From Pseudomonas palleroniana (lineage in GTDB: Bacteria; Pseudomonadota; Gammaproteobacteria; Pseudomonadales; Pseudomonadaceae), in the NCBI RefSeq assembly GCF_003031675.1, contig NZ_PYWX01000061.1, forward strand, positions 248,001-312,000: a stretch of 64,000 nt of DNA, in the 5' to 3' direction. The notes under the pieces are model-generated. The model searched no databases and was not told where the DNA came from. It saw only the letters and a program-made list of their open reading frames with translations. Made by a program: the position numbers and the translations under genes. Positions within the stretch are counted from its first letter, which is position 1, and every line of letters starts with the position of its first letter. Below are positions 9,010-18,409 of this stretch, in pieces.

Positions 9010-9906
9010 TCAGCCACGCGGGTGATGTTTGGCATGCATGTCCTGCAAACGCGCACGCGCGACGTGGGTGTAGATCTGGGTTGTGGATAAGTCGCTGTGG
9101 CCCAGCAACATCTGCACGACCCGCAAATCCGCCCCATGGTTAAGCAAATGGGTGGCAAAGGCGTGGCGCAATGTATGGGGTGACAACGCCTTGCCAATCC
9201 CGGCCACTTTGGCCTGGTACTTGATGCGGTGCCAGAAGGTCTGGCGGGTCATCTGCTCGCCGCGCAGGCTGGGAAACAGTACATCACTGGGCCGCCCACC
9301 GAGCAGTTCGCTGCGGGCATCGCGCATATAGCGCTCGACCCACACGATCGCTTCCTCGCCCATCGGCACCAAGCGCTCCTTGCTCCCCTTGCCCATCACC
9401 CGCAATACCCCCTGGCGCAGATTGACCTGCTCCAGGGTCAGGCTGATCAGTTCAGTCACCCGCAGGCCGCAGGCATACAGCACTTCGAGCATGGCACGAT
9501 CACGCTGGCCGATGGCCTCACTGAGGTCGGGCGCGGCGAGCAAGGCATCCACATCGGCTTCCGACAAGGATTTGGGAAGAGGCCTACCGAGTTGCGGCAT
9601 GTCGACCTGCAGGGTCGGGTCGACAGCGATCAGCTTTTCCCGCAGCAAGTAGCGATAAAAACCACGCACACCAGAGAGAAATCGTGCAGTGGAACGCGGC
9701 TTGTAGTTTTGCTCCAGGCGCCAGGCCAGATGATCCAGGATCAACTCGCGACCGGCATTGATCAGTTCGAGATTTTTCTCCTGCAACCAGCCATTGAACA
9801 GGGCCAAATCGCTGCGGTAGGCCTGGCGGGTGTTGTCCGACAAGCCTTTCTCCAGCCATAAAGCGTCAAGGAAGCGGTCGATCAGCGGGTGGTCAATGGC
9901 AGGCAT
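9010..9906 (-). CDS. xerD: Site-specific tyrosine recombinase XerD
   Basis: With XerC it resolves chromosome dimers at dif near the terminus, activated by FtsK. It has 298 residues from MPAIDHPLID (ATG complement 9906), the same length as E. coli XerD; the GTG two codons upstream is less likely. The catalytic set is complete: R149 (GLRVTELI), a lysine in the beta-hairpin near 172–175, H244 and R247 (SPHTLRHAFATH), H270 (LLGHSDLSTTQ) and the nucleophile Y279 (IYTHV). The N-terminal SAM-like domain covers about residues 1–90. Its housekeeping setting next to dsbC and its length rule out a phage integrase. Confidence 0.97.
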   Translation of the reverse strand: MPAIDHPLIDRFLDALWLEKGLSDNTRQAYRSDLALFNGWLQEKNLELINAGRELILDHLAWRLEQNYKPRSTARFLSGVRGFYRYLLREKLIAVDPTLQVDMPQLGRPLPKSLSEADVDALLAAPDLSEAIGQRDRAMLEVLYACGLRVTELISLTLEQVNLRQGVLRVMGKGSKERLVPMGEEAIVWVERYMRDARSELLGGRPSDVLFPSLRGEQMTRQTFWHRIKYQAKVAGIGKALSPHTLRHAFATHLLNHGADLRVVQMLLGHSDLSTTQIYTHVARARLQDMHAKHHPRG

Positions 9907-10013
9907 GGGCACTCAAGCGGCGCAGCACAGGGCTTTGCGCGAATTATTTAGTGAACTGTGACAAGGCCCACTAGTCTTTCATAGCCCGCTATTTCAAGGA
10001 ACAGGGAGCTTCA

Positions 10014-11822
10014 ATGAACGAACAACAGATCCTGCTGGCACTGGGCGGCATTGGCGTGGCCGCACTGGCCTGCCAATGGCTGGCATGGCGCCTGAAACTT
10101 CCAGCCATCCTGTTTCTGTTGTTGAGCGGCATCCTGGCGGGCCCCGTGCTGGGCTGGCTCAATCCCCAGGAAATGTTCGGCCCGCTGCTGATGCCCCTGG
10201 TATCCCTGGCCGTGGCGCTGATTCTGTTTGAAGGCAGCCTCACCCTGCACCTCTCGGAATGGAAGGAAATCGGCAGCGTCGTCCATCGCCTGGTCACGCT
10301 CGGTGCCCTGTCGACATGGGCGGTGATTACCGTTGCCACCCATTGGCTGCTGGGGTTCGACTGGCTGCTCGCCCTCTTGTTCGGCACCCTGACCCTGGTC
10401 ACCGGGCCCACCGTGATTGTGCCCATGCTGCGGGTGGTGCGCCCCAAGGCGTCCATCGCCAATATCCTGCGCTGGGAGGGCATTGTCATTGACCCGATCG
10501 GCGCACTGCTGGCCGTGGTGGTCTACAGCTTCATCATCGCCCGCGCATCGGGCGACGGCCTCAGCCACAGCCTGCTGACCTTCGGCGGGGTCATCCTGTG
10601 CGGCAGCCTGTTCGGCATTGCCGGCGGCTGGGTGCTGGGGCAGATCATGCGTCGCCAATGGCTGCCCGAATACCTGCATAACCTGGCCACACTGGCGGGG
10701 GTGTTGGGGATATTCATCGCCTCCAACCGGGTGATGCATGAGTCCGGCCTGCTGGCGGTGACCCTCATGGGCATGTGGATGGCCAATATGAAAGGCGTGG
10801 ATGTACGGCACATCCTGCACTTCAAGGAGAACCTCAGTGTGCTGCTGATCTCCGGGCTATTCATTCTGCTGGCAGCGCGCCTGGACCTGAATGCCTTGAT
10901 CGCCTTGGGGCCGCTGGTGCTGATTCTATTGCTGGTCATTCAATTTATCGCACGCCCCTTGAACGTCGCGCTTTCAACCTGGGGTTCCGGGCTGAATTGG
11001 CGCGAGCGTGCGCTGCTGTCATGGATCGCCCCACGCGGGATCGTGGCCGCGGCGGTGTCAGCGATCTTCGCCATTCGCCTGGATGAAGCAGGCCATGCCG
11101 GCGCATTACTCCTGGTTCCACTGACGTTCGCCGTGATCATCGGCACCGTGGTCCTGCAAAGCGCCACGGCACGCCCGCTGGCCCGCCTGCTGAAAGTCGC
11201 CGAGCCTGCGCCCAGCGGTTTTCTGATCGTCGGTGCGAATGGCCCGGCGCGCATTCTGGGCAAGGCCCTGCAGCAACTGGGCAGCCGCGTGTTGCTGACC
11301 GACTCGAGCTGGGAAAACATCCGCGCCAGCCGCATGGAAGGACTGCCCACTTACTTCGGCAACCCTGCCTCACAACACGCCGAATCGCATCTGGATCTGG
11401 TTGGGCTGGGGCACCTGTTGGCACTCTCCCCCTCCGGCGAGCTGAATACCCTGGCCGCCATGCGTTTCCGCCACGACTTCGGCCATCGCCTGTTCGCCCT
11501 GGCCAGCAGCCAGGAAAGCCGCCGCACCGATAAACACAAGGCCAGCCACGAGCACCGCGGCCACCTGCTGGGCAGCCAACCCTTGAGCTATACCAAACTC
11601 GCCAGCCTGTTGGGCCAGGGCGCCGAGCTATACAGCACGCATCTCACGGAGGGGTTTGGGCTGGAGCAGTACCAGGCACTGCATGGTGATCGCGCGACAC
11701 TGCTGTTTGCCCGCGATACCAGCGGCTGGGTGCACGTCATCACCCCGGACAGCAGCTTGAAGCCCACCGCCGGCTGGACCTTGCTGGCAGTGATCCAACC
11801 TGAACCCAGCGCAGCCGGATAA
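10014..11822 (+). CDS. Cation:proton antiporter (CPA1/NhaP type) with C-terminal RCK_N domain
   Basis: A 602-residue inner-membrane protein. Roughly residues 1–390 form about a dozen hydrophobic helices with the CPA core (LFEGSLTLHL, TLVTGPTVIVPML and SWIAPRGIVAAAVSAIF). This fits exchange of Na+ or K+ for H+. Residues from about 398 carry a Rossmann-like RCK_N segment (FLIVGANGPARILGKALQQLGSRVLLTD) likely to bind a nucleotide and gate transport. The start at 10014 follows an AGGGAG site (ACAGGGAGCTTCA). It stands alone, facing the thioesterase gene. Ion specificity cannot be decided from sequence. Confidence 0.9.
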   Translation: MNEQQILLALGGIGVAALACQWLAWRLKLPAILFLLLSGILAGPVLGWLNPQEMFGPLLMPLVSLAVALILFEGSLTLHLSEWKEIGSVVHRLVTLGALSTWAVITVATHWLLGFDWLLALLFGTLTLVTGPTVIVPMLRVVRPKASIANILRWEGIVIDPIGALLAVVVYSFIIARASGDGLSHSLLTFGGVILCGSLFGIAGGWVLGQIMRRQWLPEYLHNLATLAGVLGIFIASNRVMHESGLLAVTLMGMWMANMKGVDVRHILHFKENLSVLLISGLFILLAARLDLNALIALGPLVLILLLVIQFIARPLNVALSTWGSGLNWRERALLSWIAPRGIVAAAVSAIFAIRLDEAGHAGALLLVPLTFAVIIGTVVLQSATARPLARLLKVAEPAPSGFLIVGANGPARILGKALQQLGSRVLLTDSSWENIRASRMEGLPTYFGNPASQHAESHLDLVGLGHLLALSPSGELNTLAAMRFRHDFGHRLFALASSQESRRTDKHKASHEHRGHLLGSQPLSYTKLASLLGQGAELYSTHLTEGFGLEQYQALHGDRATLLFARDTSGWVHVITPDSSLKPTAGWTLLAVIQPEPSAAG

Positions 11823-11823
11823 A

Positions 11824-12237
11824 TCAGTCAACAAACCCAGGCAACACCGGCACCGGGCGTTTGTCGGCATCGATCGCCACAAAGCTGAATACGCCCTGGA
11901 TCGCCTTCTCGCGGCCATCGGCACTCATGCTCTCGACGAAAACTTCCACTTCGACCTTGAGACTGGTATTGCCCACTTTGATCACGCGGCCGATCAACTC
12001 GACGATGGAACCGGCCGGTATCGCATGGTTGAAGTCAATCCGATCAGTGGAAACCGTCACCAATGGCAGGCGGCAAAAACGCGTGGCGGTGATGAACGAC
12101 ACTTCGTCCATCCAGGCCAAGGCAGTGCCGCCGAACAAGGTGTTGTGGTGATTGGTGGTCGGCGGAAACACCGCCTTGGTGACGTGAGTGACGGACAGGT
12201 CGGTGCGGCGTTGGATTTCTTCGAGGCGGGTGGTCAT
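11824..12237 (-). CDS. Acyl-CoA thioesterase (YciA-type hotdog fold)
   Basis: A 137-residue single hotdog-domain protein starting at MTTRLEEIQR (ATG complement 12237). An in-frame TTG further upstream would only add residues with no family match. The motif NHHNTLFGGTALAWMDEVSF contains the conserved Asn/His and Asp region of the YciA/BACH thioesterases, which hydrolyse acyl-CoAs to free acid and CoA in the cytoplasm. Length is typical. It ends 2 bases from the antiporter stop (convergent genes) and lies after the rplS terminator. The preferred acyl chain is not predictable. Confidence 0.88.
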   Translation of the reverse strand: MTTRLEEIQRRTDLSVTHVTKAVFPPTTNHHNTLFGGTALAWMDEVSFITATRFCRLPLVTVSTDRIDFNHAIPAGSIVELIGRVIKVGNTSLKVEVEVFVESMSADGREKAIQGVFSFVAIDADKRPVPVLPGFVD

Positions 12238-12271
12238 GGACAATACCGGCAAATAGACAAATTTCAGGCAC

Positions 12272-12299
12272 AAAAAAGCAGCCCGTAGGCTGCTTTTTT
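12272..12299. terminator. Terminator after rplS
   Basis: GCAGCC (12278–12283), CGTA loop and GGCTGC (12288–12293), flanked by A-run and T-run, 20 bases past the rplS stop. Its symmetry makes it work in both directions. Confidence 0.9.
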
Positions 12300-12318
12300 C
12301 TGCATCGGGAAGCTGGAC

Positions 12319-12669
12319 TTAAGCCAGTTTTTCCTTGATGCGAGCTGCTTTACCGGACAGGTCACGCAGGTAGTACAGCTTGGCTTTACGTACGTCACCG
12401 CGACGCTTGACGGCCATGCTGTCGATTTGCGGGCTGTAGGTCTGGAAAGTACGCTCTACGCCAACACCGTTGGAGATTTTACGAACAGTGAAAGCACTGT
12501 TCACACCACGGTTACGCTTGGCGATTACCACGCCTTCGAACGCTTGCAGACGCGAACGGTCGCCTTCCTTCACTTTCACCTGAACGACAATGGTGTCGCC
12601 CGGGGCAAAGGTAGGGATCTCTTTGGTCATCTGCTCTGCTTCGAGTGCAAGGATGATTTTGTTAGTCAT
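12319..12669 (-). CDS. rplS: 50S ribosomal protein L19
   Basis: A 116-residue ribosomal protein at the interface of the 30S and 50S subunits. The typical start ([14 protein letters not shown]) and the basic block [16 protein letters not shown] are present, and the length matches the family. It is the last gene of the rpsP–rimM–trmD–rplS operon and is followed by a strong intrinsic terminator at 12272–12299. A good Shine–Dalgarno (AGGAGC) precedes the ATG. It is expected to be controlled by the rpsP promoter and growth rate. Confidence 0.98.
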
Positions 12670-12714
12670 GCTGTGCTCCTAAGGTAAGTCAATGGACCTA
12701 CCATCGATACGTTG

Positions 12715-13467
12715 TTAACTATCGTCCCGCGCGAGGATGTATTCCTCGAGCAGCTTCTTCTCTTCTCCAGAAAGCGAGCGGCTTTCCAGAAGATCGGCGC
12801 GTCGTTCATAGGTCCGACCAAGGGACTGCTGTAAACGCCAACGCCGGATGTGTGCGTGATTGCCACTTAGCAATACGTCGGGAACACGCTGATCCGCATA
12901 CACCTCCGGTCGGGTGTAGTGCGGGCAATCCAGCAAACCATCCGTGAAGGAATCTTCCTCCGCAGAGTCCACATGCCCTAAAGCTCCAGGCAGCAGTCGT
13001 GTAACCGCATCTATCAGGACCATCGCCGGCAGCTCGCCGCCAGACAGGACATAGTCCCCAATCGACCACTCTTCATCGACATGAGCTTCAATAAACCGCT
13101 CGTCAATGCCTTCATAGCGACCGGCAATCAGGATCAATGCTTCCTCATTCGCCAGTTCGCGTACCGCAGCCTGTTTCAGCTGACGGCCTTGAGGGGACAG
13201 GTAAATTACCTTCGCCTTCTCCCCGGCTGCAGCCTTGGCCTGAACCAACGCGTCTTCCAGGGGCTTGATCTTCATCACCATGCCCGGGCCACCGCCAAAT
13301 GGGCGATCGTCCACAGTGTGATGTCGATCCGTCGTGTAGTCTCGCGGGTTCCAACAGGTAAGCTGCAACAGCCCCTGTTTCACCGCCCGACTGGTGATGC
13401 CGTACTCGCTGATGGCAGAAAACATCTCGGGAAACAAACTGATCACTTCAATGCGCAAATTAGCCAC
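12715..13467 (-). CDS. trmD: tRNA (guanine-N1)-methyltransferase TrmD
   Basis: Methylates G37 at N1 in tRNAs with a G36, using S-adenosylmethionine, preventing +1 frameshifting. The protein has 250 residues starting from a GTG (complement 13467) two bases after the rimM stop: GTG-Ala-Asn-Leu-Arg-Ile. The longer ATG reading would run 22 codons back into rimM and adds non-family sequence. SPOUT-fold motifs are visible: YLSPQGRQL, LIAGRYEGIDER and the knot region SIGDYVLSGGELPA. It is the third gene of the rpsP operon. Confidence 0.96.
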   Translation of the reverse strand: MANLRIEVISLFPEMFSAISEYGITSRAVKQGLLQLTCWNPRDYTTDRHHTVDDRPFGGGPGMVMKIKPLEDALVQAKAAAGEKAKVIYLSPQGRQLKQAAVRELANEEALILIAGRYEGIDERFIEAHVDEEWSIGDYVLSGGELPAMVLIDAVTRLLPGALGHVDSAEEDSFTDGLLDCPHYTRPEVYADQRVPDVLLSGNHAHIRRWRLQQSLGRTYERRADLLESRSLSGEEKKLLEEYILARDDS

Positions 13468-13469
13468 GC

Positions 13470-14006
13470 TTAGAAGTCCGCGTCCCATTCCACCTTCATC
13501 TCGCCTGCGACCAGGTCGACGGCCAACACGCATTGCTCCGTATAGGGCAACAGACGTTCGCGATCATCCAGGCTGCCAGCGCAAGGCTTGACCACCATTA
13601 CATCATTGGCGCCGGTTTCCAGAAGATGATCGATTTTCCCGAGCAGTTGCCCGAGTTGATCAATAACCTTCAGACCTTCCAGCTGGTACCAGTAGTACTC
13701 GCCGTCGGTCAATTCAGGGAACAGGTTGCGCGGCACGCAGATCTCATAACCGGCCAGAAGACGAGCTTCTTCACGATCATCAAGACCCTTGAGCTTTGCG
13801 ACCAGGAACTTATCGCTCCCGCGTCCACTGACCAGCTCGACCTGTTTCACACTCCCTTCGCGCTTGAGCGTCCAGGTTTTGTACTGCAACAGGTTTTCAG
13901 TCGGATCAGTAAAGGAATACACCTTCACTTCGCCGCGAACGCCATGAACAGAATAAATCTTGCCGATAACGATCAAATCATCAGCAACAGCTGGCGTCGC
14001 GCTCAT
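13470..14006 (-). CDS. rimM: Ribosome maturation factor RimM
   Basis: A 178-residue factor that helps mature the head of the 30S subunit and binds S19. The N-terminal beta-barrel (LIVIGKIYSVHGVRGEVKV, residues about 10–28) and the C-terminal PRC-barrel (GEYYWYQLEGLKV onward) are both visible. It starts 5 bases after rpsP and its stop is 2 bases before the GTG of trmD, so the operon is tightly coupled. Confidence 0.97.
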   Translation of the reverse strand: MSATPAVADDLIVIGKIYSVHGVRGEVKVYSFTDPTENLLQYKTWTLKREGSVKQVELVSGRGSDKFLVAKLKGLDDREEARLLAGYEICVPRNLFPELTDGEYYWYQLEGLKVIDQLGQLLGKIDHLLETGANDVMVVKPCAGSLDDRERLLPYTEQCVLAVDLVAGEMKVEWDADF

Positions 14007-14011
14007 ATTGC

Positions 14012-14263
14012 TCAGGCCGCGGCCTTAGCCGAGTCCTTCAACAGCTGAGCAACACGCTCAGATGGTTGTGCACCAACGCTCAGCCAGTAGGCTACGCGCT
14101 CTTGGTTCACGGACAGACGAACTTCTTGACCACGAGCGATCGGGTTGAAGAAGCCAACTTGTTCCTTGTGAGAGCCGTCACGTGGGTTGCGGCTGTCAGT
14201 TACGGTCAAGTGGTAAAACGGGCGCTTTTTGGAGCCGCCAAGGGCAAGACGGATTGTTAGCAT
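14012..14263 (-). CDS. rpsP: 30S ribosomal protein S16
   Basis: An 83-residue ribosomal protein needed for early 30S assembly. The start MLTIRLALGGSKKRPFYHL is the classic S16 N-terminus. It is first in the rpsP–rimM–trmD–rplS operon. An AGGAA site lies about 10 bases before the ATG. A good sigma-70 promoter is visible about 75 bases upstream (14336–14363). Confidence 0.98.
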   Translation of the reverse strand: MLTIRLALGGSKKRPFYHLTVTDSRNPRDGSHKEQVGFFNPIARGQEVRLSVNQERVAYWLSVGAQPSERVAQLLKDSAKAAA

Positions 14264-14335
14264 GTGAACATCGTTCCTGTAGTCGGTGCTGCAAATCTAA
14301 ATGCACAGCGGGCATAGGTGCCCGAAAGGCCGCAT

Positions 14336-14363
14336 ATTCTAAGGAATATCCGGACTTTTGCAA
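14336..14363 (-). promoter_or_regulatory. rpsP operon promoter
   Basis: On the minus strand TTGCAA (14358–14363), 16-base spacer, TAGAAT (14336–14341), then a GC-rich discriminator (ATGCGGCC). A GC-rich discriminator is expected of a stringently controlled ribosomal promoter; that control is inferred. Confidence 0.65.
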
Positions 14364-14513
14364 ATGTCTTTTTCTGGCGCCTATCGGCGTGCCATTCAGA
14401 TCTGCTATAGGGCCGTCGGTTAAAACGGCGAGTCAGCCCCCGCCAACGGCGGGTTTGCTGGAGATCCCACATCCTTGTGGGGCGGAGCAGGAGCACGCTC
14501 CCGCTCGAAACTT

Positions 14514-15890
14514 TTACATTTTTGGCATGCCGCCGCCGGGCAACATACCGCCCATGCCGCGCATCATCTTGGCCATGCCGCCTTTGGCGGAGAACTTCTT
14601 CATCATCTTCTGCATCTGCTTGTGCTGCTTGATCAAGCGACCGATGTCCTGCACCTGGGTGCCGGAACCCATGGCGATCCGGCGCTTGCGCGAACCGCTG
14701 ATCAGCTCAGGGTCGCGGCGCTCGGCCGGGGTCATCGAGTTGATGATGGCTTCCATCTGCTTGAACTGCTTCTCTGCCGCACCCTGGGCATTGCCCATCT
14801 GCGCCAGGTTCACACCGCCGATGTTCGGCAGCTTGTCCATCAGGCCGCCAAGGCCGCCCATGTTCTTCATCTGTTGCAGCTGGTCGCGGAAGTCTTCGAG
14901 ATCGAAGCCCTTGCCCTTCTTCAGCTTCTTGGCCAGCTTGTCGGCCTTGTCCTTGTCGAGGGTGGCTTCGGCCTGTTCGATCAGGCTGAGTACGTCGCCC
15001 ATGCCGAGGATGCGCGAAGCAATACGCTCAGGGTGGAACGGCTCGAGCGCTTCGCTCTTTTCGCCCATACCGATGAACTTGATCGGCTTGCCGGTAATGG
15101 CACGCACCGACAACGCGGCACCGCCACGGGCATCACCATCGACCTTGGTCAGGATCACACCGGTCAGCGGCAGCGCGTCACCGAAGGCCTTGGCCGTGTT
15201 GGCCGCATCCTGGCCGGTCATGGCGTCGACCACGAACAGGGTCTCGACCGGGTTGATCGCGGCATGCAGCGCCTTGATCTCGCCCATCATCTCTTCGTCG
15301 ACGTGCAGGCGACCGGCGGTATCGACGATGACCACGTCGATGAATTTGAGTTTTGCTTCTTTAATAGCAGCGTTAGCAATGTCGACCGGCTTCTGGCTCA
15401 GGTCGGACGGGAAGAAGGTCACGCCCACTTCGCCCGCCAGCATTTCCAACTGCTTGATTGCCGCCGGACGGTATACATCGGCCGACACCACCATGACCGA
15501 CTTCTTCTTGCGCTCTTTAAGGAAGCGCGCCAGCTTGCCGGCGGTGGTGGTCTTGCCCGCACCTTGCAGACCGGCCATCAGCACAACGGCCGGAGGCACG
15601 GCGCTGAGGTTCAGATCTTCGTTGGCCGCGCCCATCAGGCTTTCGAGTTCAGCCTGGACGATCTTCACAAAAGCCTGGCCCGGCGTCAGGCTGCGCGACA
15701 CTTCGGTGCCGACCGCGCGCTCCTTGACCGAGTTGACGAAGTCCTTGACCACAGGCAAGGCCACGTCGGCTTCCAGCAACGCCATGCGTACTTCACGCAA
15801 GGTGTCTTTAATATTGTCCTCGGTCAGCTTGGCCTTGCCGGTAACGTGGCGCAGCGTCTGCGAGAGACGGTCAGTCAAGTTTTCAAACAT
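14514..15890 (-). CDS. ffh: Signal recognition particle protein Ffh
   Basis: GTPase subunit of the bacterial SRP; with 4.5S RNA it delivers nascent inner-membrane proteins to FtsY. The 458-residue protein has the N helical bundle (1–90), the G domain with P-loop GLQGAGKTTT (about 107–116), the DTAGRLH and TKVDGDARGG motifs, and a methionine-rich C-terminal M domain. It ends in a Gly/Met-rich tail (GGMLPGGGMPKM). Length is normal. The 250 bases between it and rpsP hold several GC-rich hairpins that may terminate ffh, plus the rpsP promoter. Confidence 0.98.
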   Translation of the reverse strand: MFENLTDRLSQTLRHVTGKAKLTEDNIKDTLREVRMALLEADVALPVVKDFVNSVKERAVGTEVSRSLTPGQAFVKIVQAELESLMGAANEDLNLSAVPPAVVLMAGLQGAGKTTTAGKLARFLKERKKKSVMVVSADVYRPAAIKQLEMLAGEVGVTFFPSDLSQKPVDIANAAIKEAKLKFIDVVIVDTAGRLHVDEEMMGEIKALHAAINPVETLFVVDAMTGQDAANTAKAFGDALPLTGVILTKVDGDARGGAALSVRAITGKPIKFIGMGEKSEALEPFHPERIASRILGMGDVLSLIEQAEATLDKDKADKLAKKLKKGKGFDLEDFRDQLQQMKNMGGLGGLMDKLPNIGGVNLAQMGNAQGAAEKQFKQMEAIINSMTPAERRDPELISGSRKRRIAMGSGTQVQDIGRLIKQHKQMQKMMKKFSAKGGMAKMMRGMGGMLPGGGMPKM

Positions 15891-16124
15891 GCGCGATCCT
15901 TTCAGGCCCTATTCATCGAAGTGCGTTGGTAGACCGAGGTAATGGCAGCCCAGGCTGTGATAAATCGCTATTAAAAACAGCGCTCGGCGAGCCTGCGGCG
16001 TGGGCAGATCGCGGATTATAGCGAAGACTGCGCCCATGCACACCCGCTGTCTGGCCCGGGAGTCTTTCGTGGAACGCGGGGGTATGCCAAACTCAACGCC
16101 TTTCGGGCTTGTCTATCAGGATTT

Positions 16125-16937
16125 ATGCTCCCTTTGTCACCCAGCTTGCTACCCAGCCTCGCCGCCGCCATCTTGTACGCCGCTGCGACCCTCTATCAGG
16201 GCACTCGTCTGGCCCAAGGCACTAAAGCGGACAAACGTCTGCTCGTCGGCCTTGGCGTCCTGGCCCTGCTGGCCCATGCCACGAGCCTGTTCATCCACCT
16301 GATGACACCGGTCGGCCTGGGCCTGGACTTTTTCAGCGCCGCCAGCCTGATCGCCGCCGCCGTCATCGCGCTGACCCTGCTGGCGTGCTACCGCATTCCC
16401 GTCGAGAACCTGCTGGTCCTGCTCTTCCCGCTGGGAACATTGACGGTACTGCTGGCGCACTTCACGCCGACCGGCACCGTGCAGGTCATTGATGAAGGGC
16501 CCGGCATCCTGACTCACATCCTGCTGTCGGTCCTGGCCTACGGCATGTTCACCATTGCGGTGTTCCAGGCTCTGCTCCTGCTGTTGCAGGACCACCAGCT
16601 GAAAAACAAACATCCGTCCGGGCTGATCAAGAACTTCCCACCGCTGCAAACCATGGAAAGCCTGTTGTTCGGCTTCCTGTGGGCCGGCTGGACGCTGCTG
16701 TCGCTGTCACTGATCTCGGGCTGGCTGTTCGTCGAAAACCTGTTCGCCCAGCACCTGGTGCACAAAACCCTGCTGGCGTGCCTGGCCTGGGTGGTGTTCA
16801 GCGTGCTGCTGTGGGGGCGCAACCGCCTTGGTTGGCGCGGGCACAAGGCGATCCGCTGGACCCTGGCCGGTTTCTGCCTGCTGATGCTGGCCTATTTCGG
16901 CAGCAAGCTGGTTCGCGAATACATCCTGCATATCTGA
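16125..16937 (+). CDS. ypjD: YpjD-like cytochrome c assembly family inner-membrane protein
   Basis: A 270-residue integral membrane protein with about eight hydrophobic helices and a conserved CcsA/ResC-type core (LSVLAYGMFTIAVFQALLLLLQ and the SLISGWLFVEN region). It belongs to the cytochrome c biogenesis (heme-handling) superfamily. It is the stand-alone YpjD type found beside ffh and a corC-like gene in many proteobacteria. The exact role is unknown: YpjD proteins lack the soluble heme-binding WWD part of CcmC/CcmF. The start at 16125 follows CAGGA. It is 12 bases upstream of the CorC-like gene, so probably co-transcribed. Confidence 0.85.
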   Translation: MLPLSPSLLPSLAAAILYAAATLYQGTRLAQGTKADKRLLVGLGVLALLAHATSLFIHLMTPVGLGLDFFSAASLIAAAVIALTLLACYRIPVENLLVLLFPLGTLTVLLAHFTPTGTVQVIDEGPGILTHILLSVLAYGMFTIAVFQALLLLLQDHQLKNKHPSGLIKNFPPLQTMESLLFGFLWAGWTLLSLSLISGWLFVENLFAQHLVHKTLLACLAWVVFSVLLWGRNRLGWRGHKAIRWTLAGFCLLMLAYFGSKLVREYILHI

Positions 16938-16949
16938 CGGGCAGCAAAA

Positions 16950-18188
16950 ATGGACAACTTGCCCCTGGGGCCGATGCTCGCGGTGATCGCCCTGCTGATT
17001 TTATGGGCGGCGCTGTTTACCGCCATCGAAGCCGCACAACAGCACCTGCTGGCCCTGCGCCCCGGTACACGCCAGGGCGACAAGGCCGCCGCCCGCCTGA
17101 GCTTCCCGCGTAACAGCCTGATCCTGTGCAACAGCCTGTGCCGCGCTGGCGTGGTGATTCTCTGCACCTTGCTGGCCATCTACGCCTGGGCGCAGAACGG
17201 CCCCTGGCTCGGCTGGCTGATTGCCTGCGCGCTGTTGCTGATACTCGCCGACTACCTGCCCCGCGCCCTGGCCACCCGCCACCCGCAGGCGGTATTGGGG
17301 TTTGGCAATGCGCTGCTGGGCATCCCCCTGAAAATCCTCTACCCCCTGGCCTGGCTGCTCAATGGCATCAGCCTGTTGCTGCTGCGCCCGTTCGCGCGTA
17401 AATCCGGCGTGGTAAAAAACAGCGACCAGCCGTTGCCCGAGCATGACGATGAGCCGCAACCAGACTCGGACGAAGGCCGAACGCCTGGCTTGCCGGGTAT
17501 CCACGCGCTGGACAACATCACGGTCAACGACATCCTGGTGCCTCGCAGCGAGGTGGACGGGATCAACCTGGACGACTCGACCGAAGAGATCATCGAACAA
17601 CTGCGCACCTCCCAGCACACCCGCCTGCCGGTGTTCCACAGCGACATCAACCAGGTCGAAGCCGTGCTCAACACGCGGCAGATCCAGCACTTGTTGCCCG
17701 ATGCCAGCCTGACCAAGGAAGCGTTGCTCGCCGCCTGCCATGAGCCTTACTTCGTACCGGAAAGCACGCCCCTGCAGCTGCAACTGCTGAACTTCCACAA
17801 ACAGCAACGCCGCCTGGGCATGGTGGTGGACGAATACGGCGAAGTGCTGGGCATCGTCACCCTGGAAGATATCCTCGAAGAAATCGTCGGCGAATTCGAA
17901 AGCGAGCAAAGTTCAGACAACCCGCATATCGAAGCCCAGACCGACGGCCGCTATATCATCGACGGCGCTGCCTCGATCCGCGAACTGAACAAGAGCCTGG
18001 GCTGGCACCTGCCCAGCGACGGCCCCAAGACCCTCAACGGTCTGGTGACCGAAGCGCTGGAGACCATTCCCGACTGCGCGGTGTGCCTGAAAATCGGCCG
18101 TTATCGCCTGGAAATCCTCGAGACCGAGGACAACCGCGTCAGCAAAGTGCTGATCTGGCACACCAGCCGGGTGCCGGTCGCCGCCTGA
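16950..18188 (+). CDS. HlyC/CorC (CNNM) family transporter with CBS domains
   Basis: A 412-residue inner-membrane protein. Residues about 1–150 form the DUF21/CNNM membrane domain, about 190–310 a pair of CBS domains (NDILVPRSEVDGI, then LNFHKQQRRLGMVVDEYGEVLGIVTLEDILEEIVGEF), and about 325–405 the CorC_HlyC domain. Relatives (YfjD/CorB, MpfA) export or sense Mg2+ with the CBS pair binding ATP. A similar function is inferred here. It follows ypjD by 12 bases. The membrane domain is a little shorter than in some homologues, but nothing looks broken. Confidence 0.88.
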   Translation: MDNLPLGPMLAVIALLILWAALFTAIEAAQQHLLALRPGTRQGDKAAARLSFPRNSLILCNSLCRAGVVILCTLLAIYAWAQNGPWLGWLIACALLLILADYLPRALATRHPQAVLGFGNALLGIPLKILYPLAWLLNGISLLLLRPFARKSGVVKNSDQPLPEHDDEPQPDSDEGRTPGLPGIHALDNITVNDILVPRSEVDGINLDDSTEEIIEQLRTSQHTRLPVFHSDINQVEAVLNTRQIQHLLPDASLTKEALLAACHEPYFVPESTPLQLQLLNFHKQQRRLGMVVDEYGEVLGIVTLEDILEEIVGEFESEQSSDNPHIEAQTDGRYIIDGAASIRELNKSLGWHLPSDGPKTLNGLVTEALETIPDCAVCLKIGRYRLEILETEDNRVSKVLIWHTSRVPVAA

Positions 18189-18193
18189 CCCTC

Positions 18194-18223
18194 TTGTTGG
18201 AACTGCACCCCCCTTCCTATAAT
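18194..18223 (+). promoter_or_regulatory. Promoter of the MFS transporter gene with structured leader
   Basis: TTGTTG (18194–18199), 18-base spacer, perfect TATAAT (18218–18223). The predicted transcript starts near 18230, leaving about 180 bases before the ATG at 18410. A CGGGCGG/CCGCCCG stem (18224–18230 with 18243–18249) overlaps the start point. Confidence 0.6.
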
Positions 18224-18409
18224 CGGGCGGCTTATCCAAGCCCCGCCCGACCGCGTGCTACCCGCACGAAGCGCGTCCAGGCACCGCACCATCCTGTCTG
18301 ACCGGTGTTTGCTCCCATCCCGAGCCACTCCGCGCACTGCCCTGAACCCTGGGTGTTCGACCAATAAAAATCCGCGTCCAAACGCGCAATGACTGTCAGG
18401 GATACTGCC

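Noticed and set aside
9010..9906. Phage or integron integrase
   Set aside because: Length, active-site set and neighbourhood identify it as XerD. There is no attachment site or phage gene nearby.
14182..15942. Two long plus-strand frames (586 and 485 codons) over ffh
   Set aside because: They are mirrors of the Ffh reading frame, whose G-domain motifs and length are complete.
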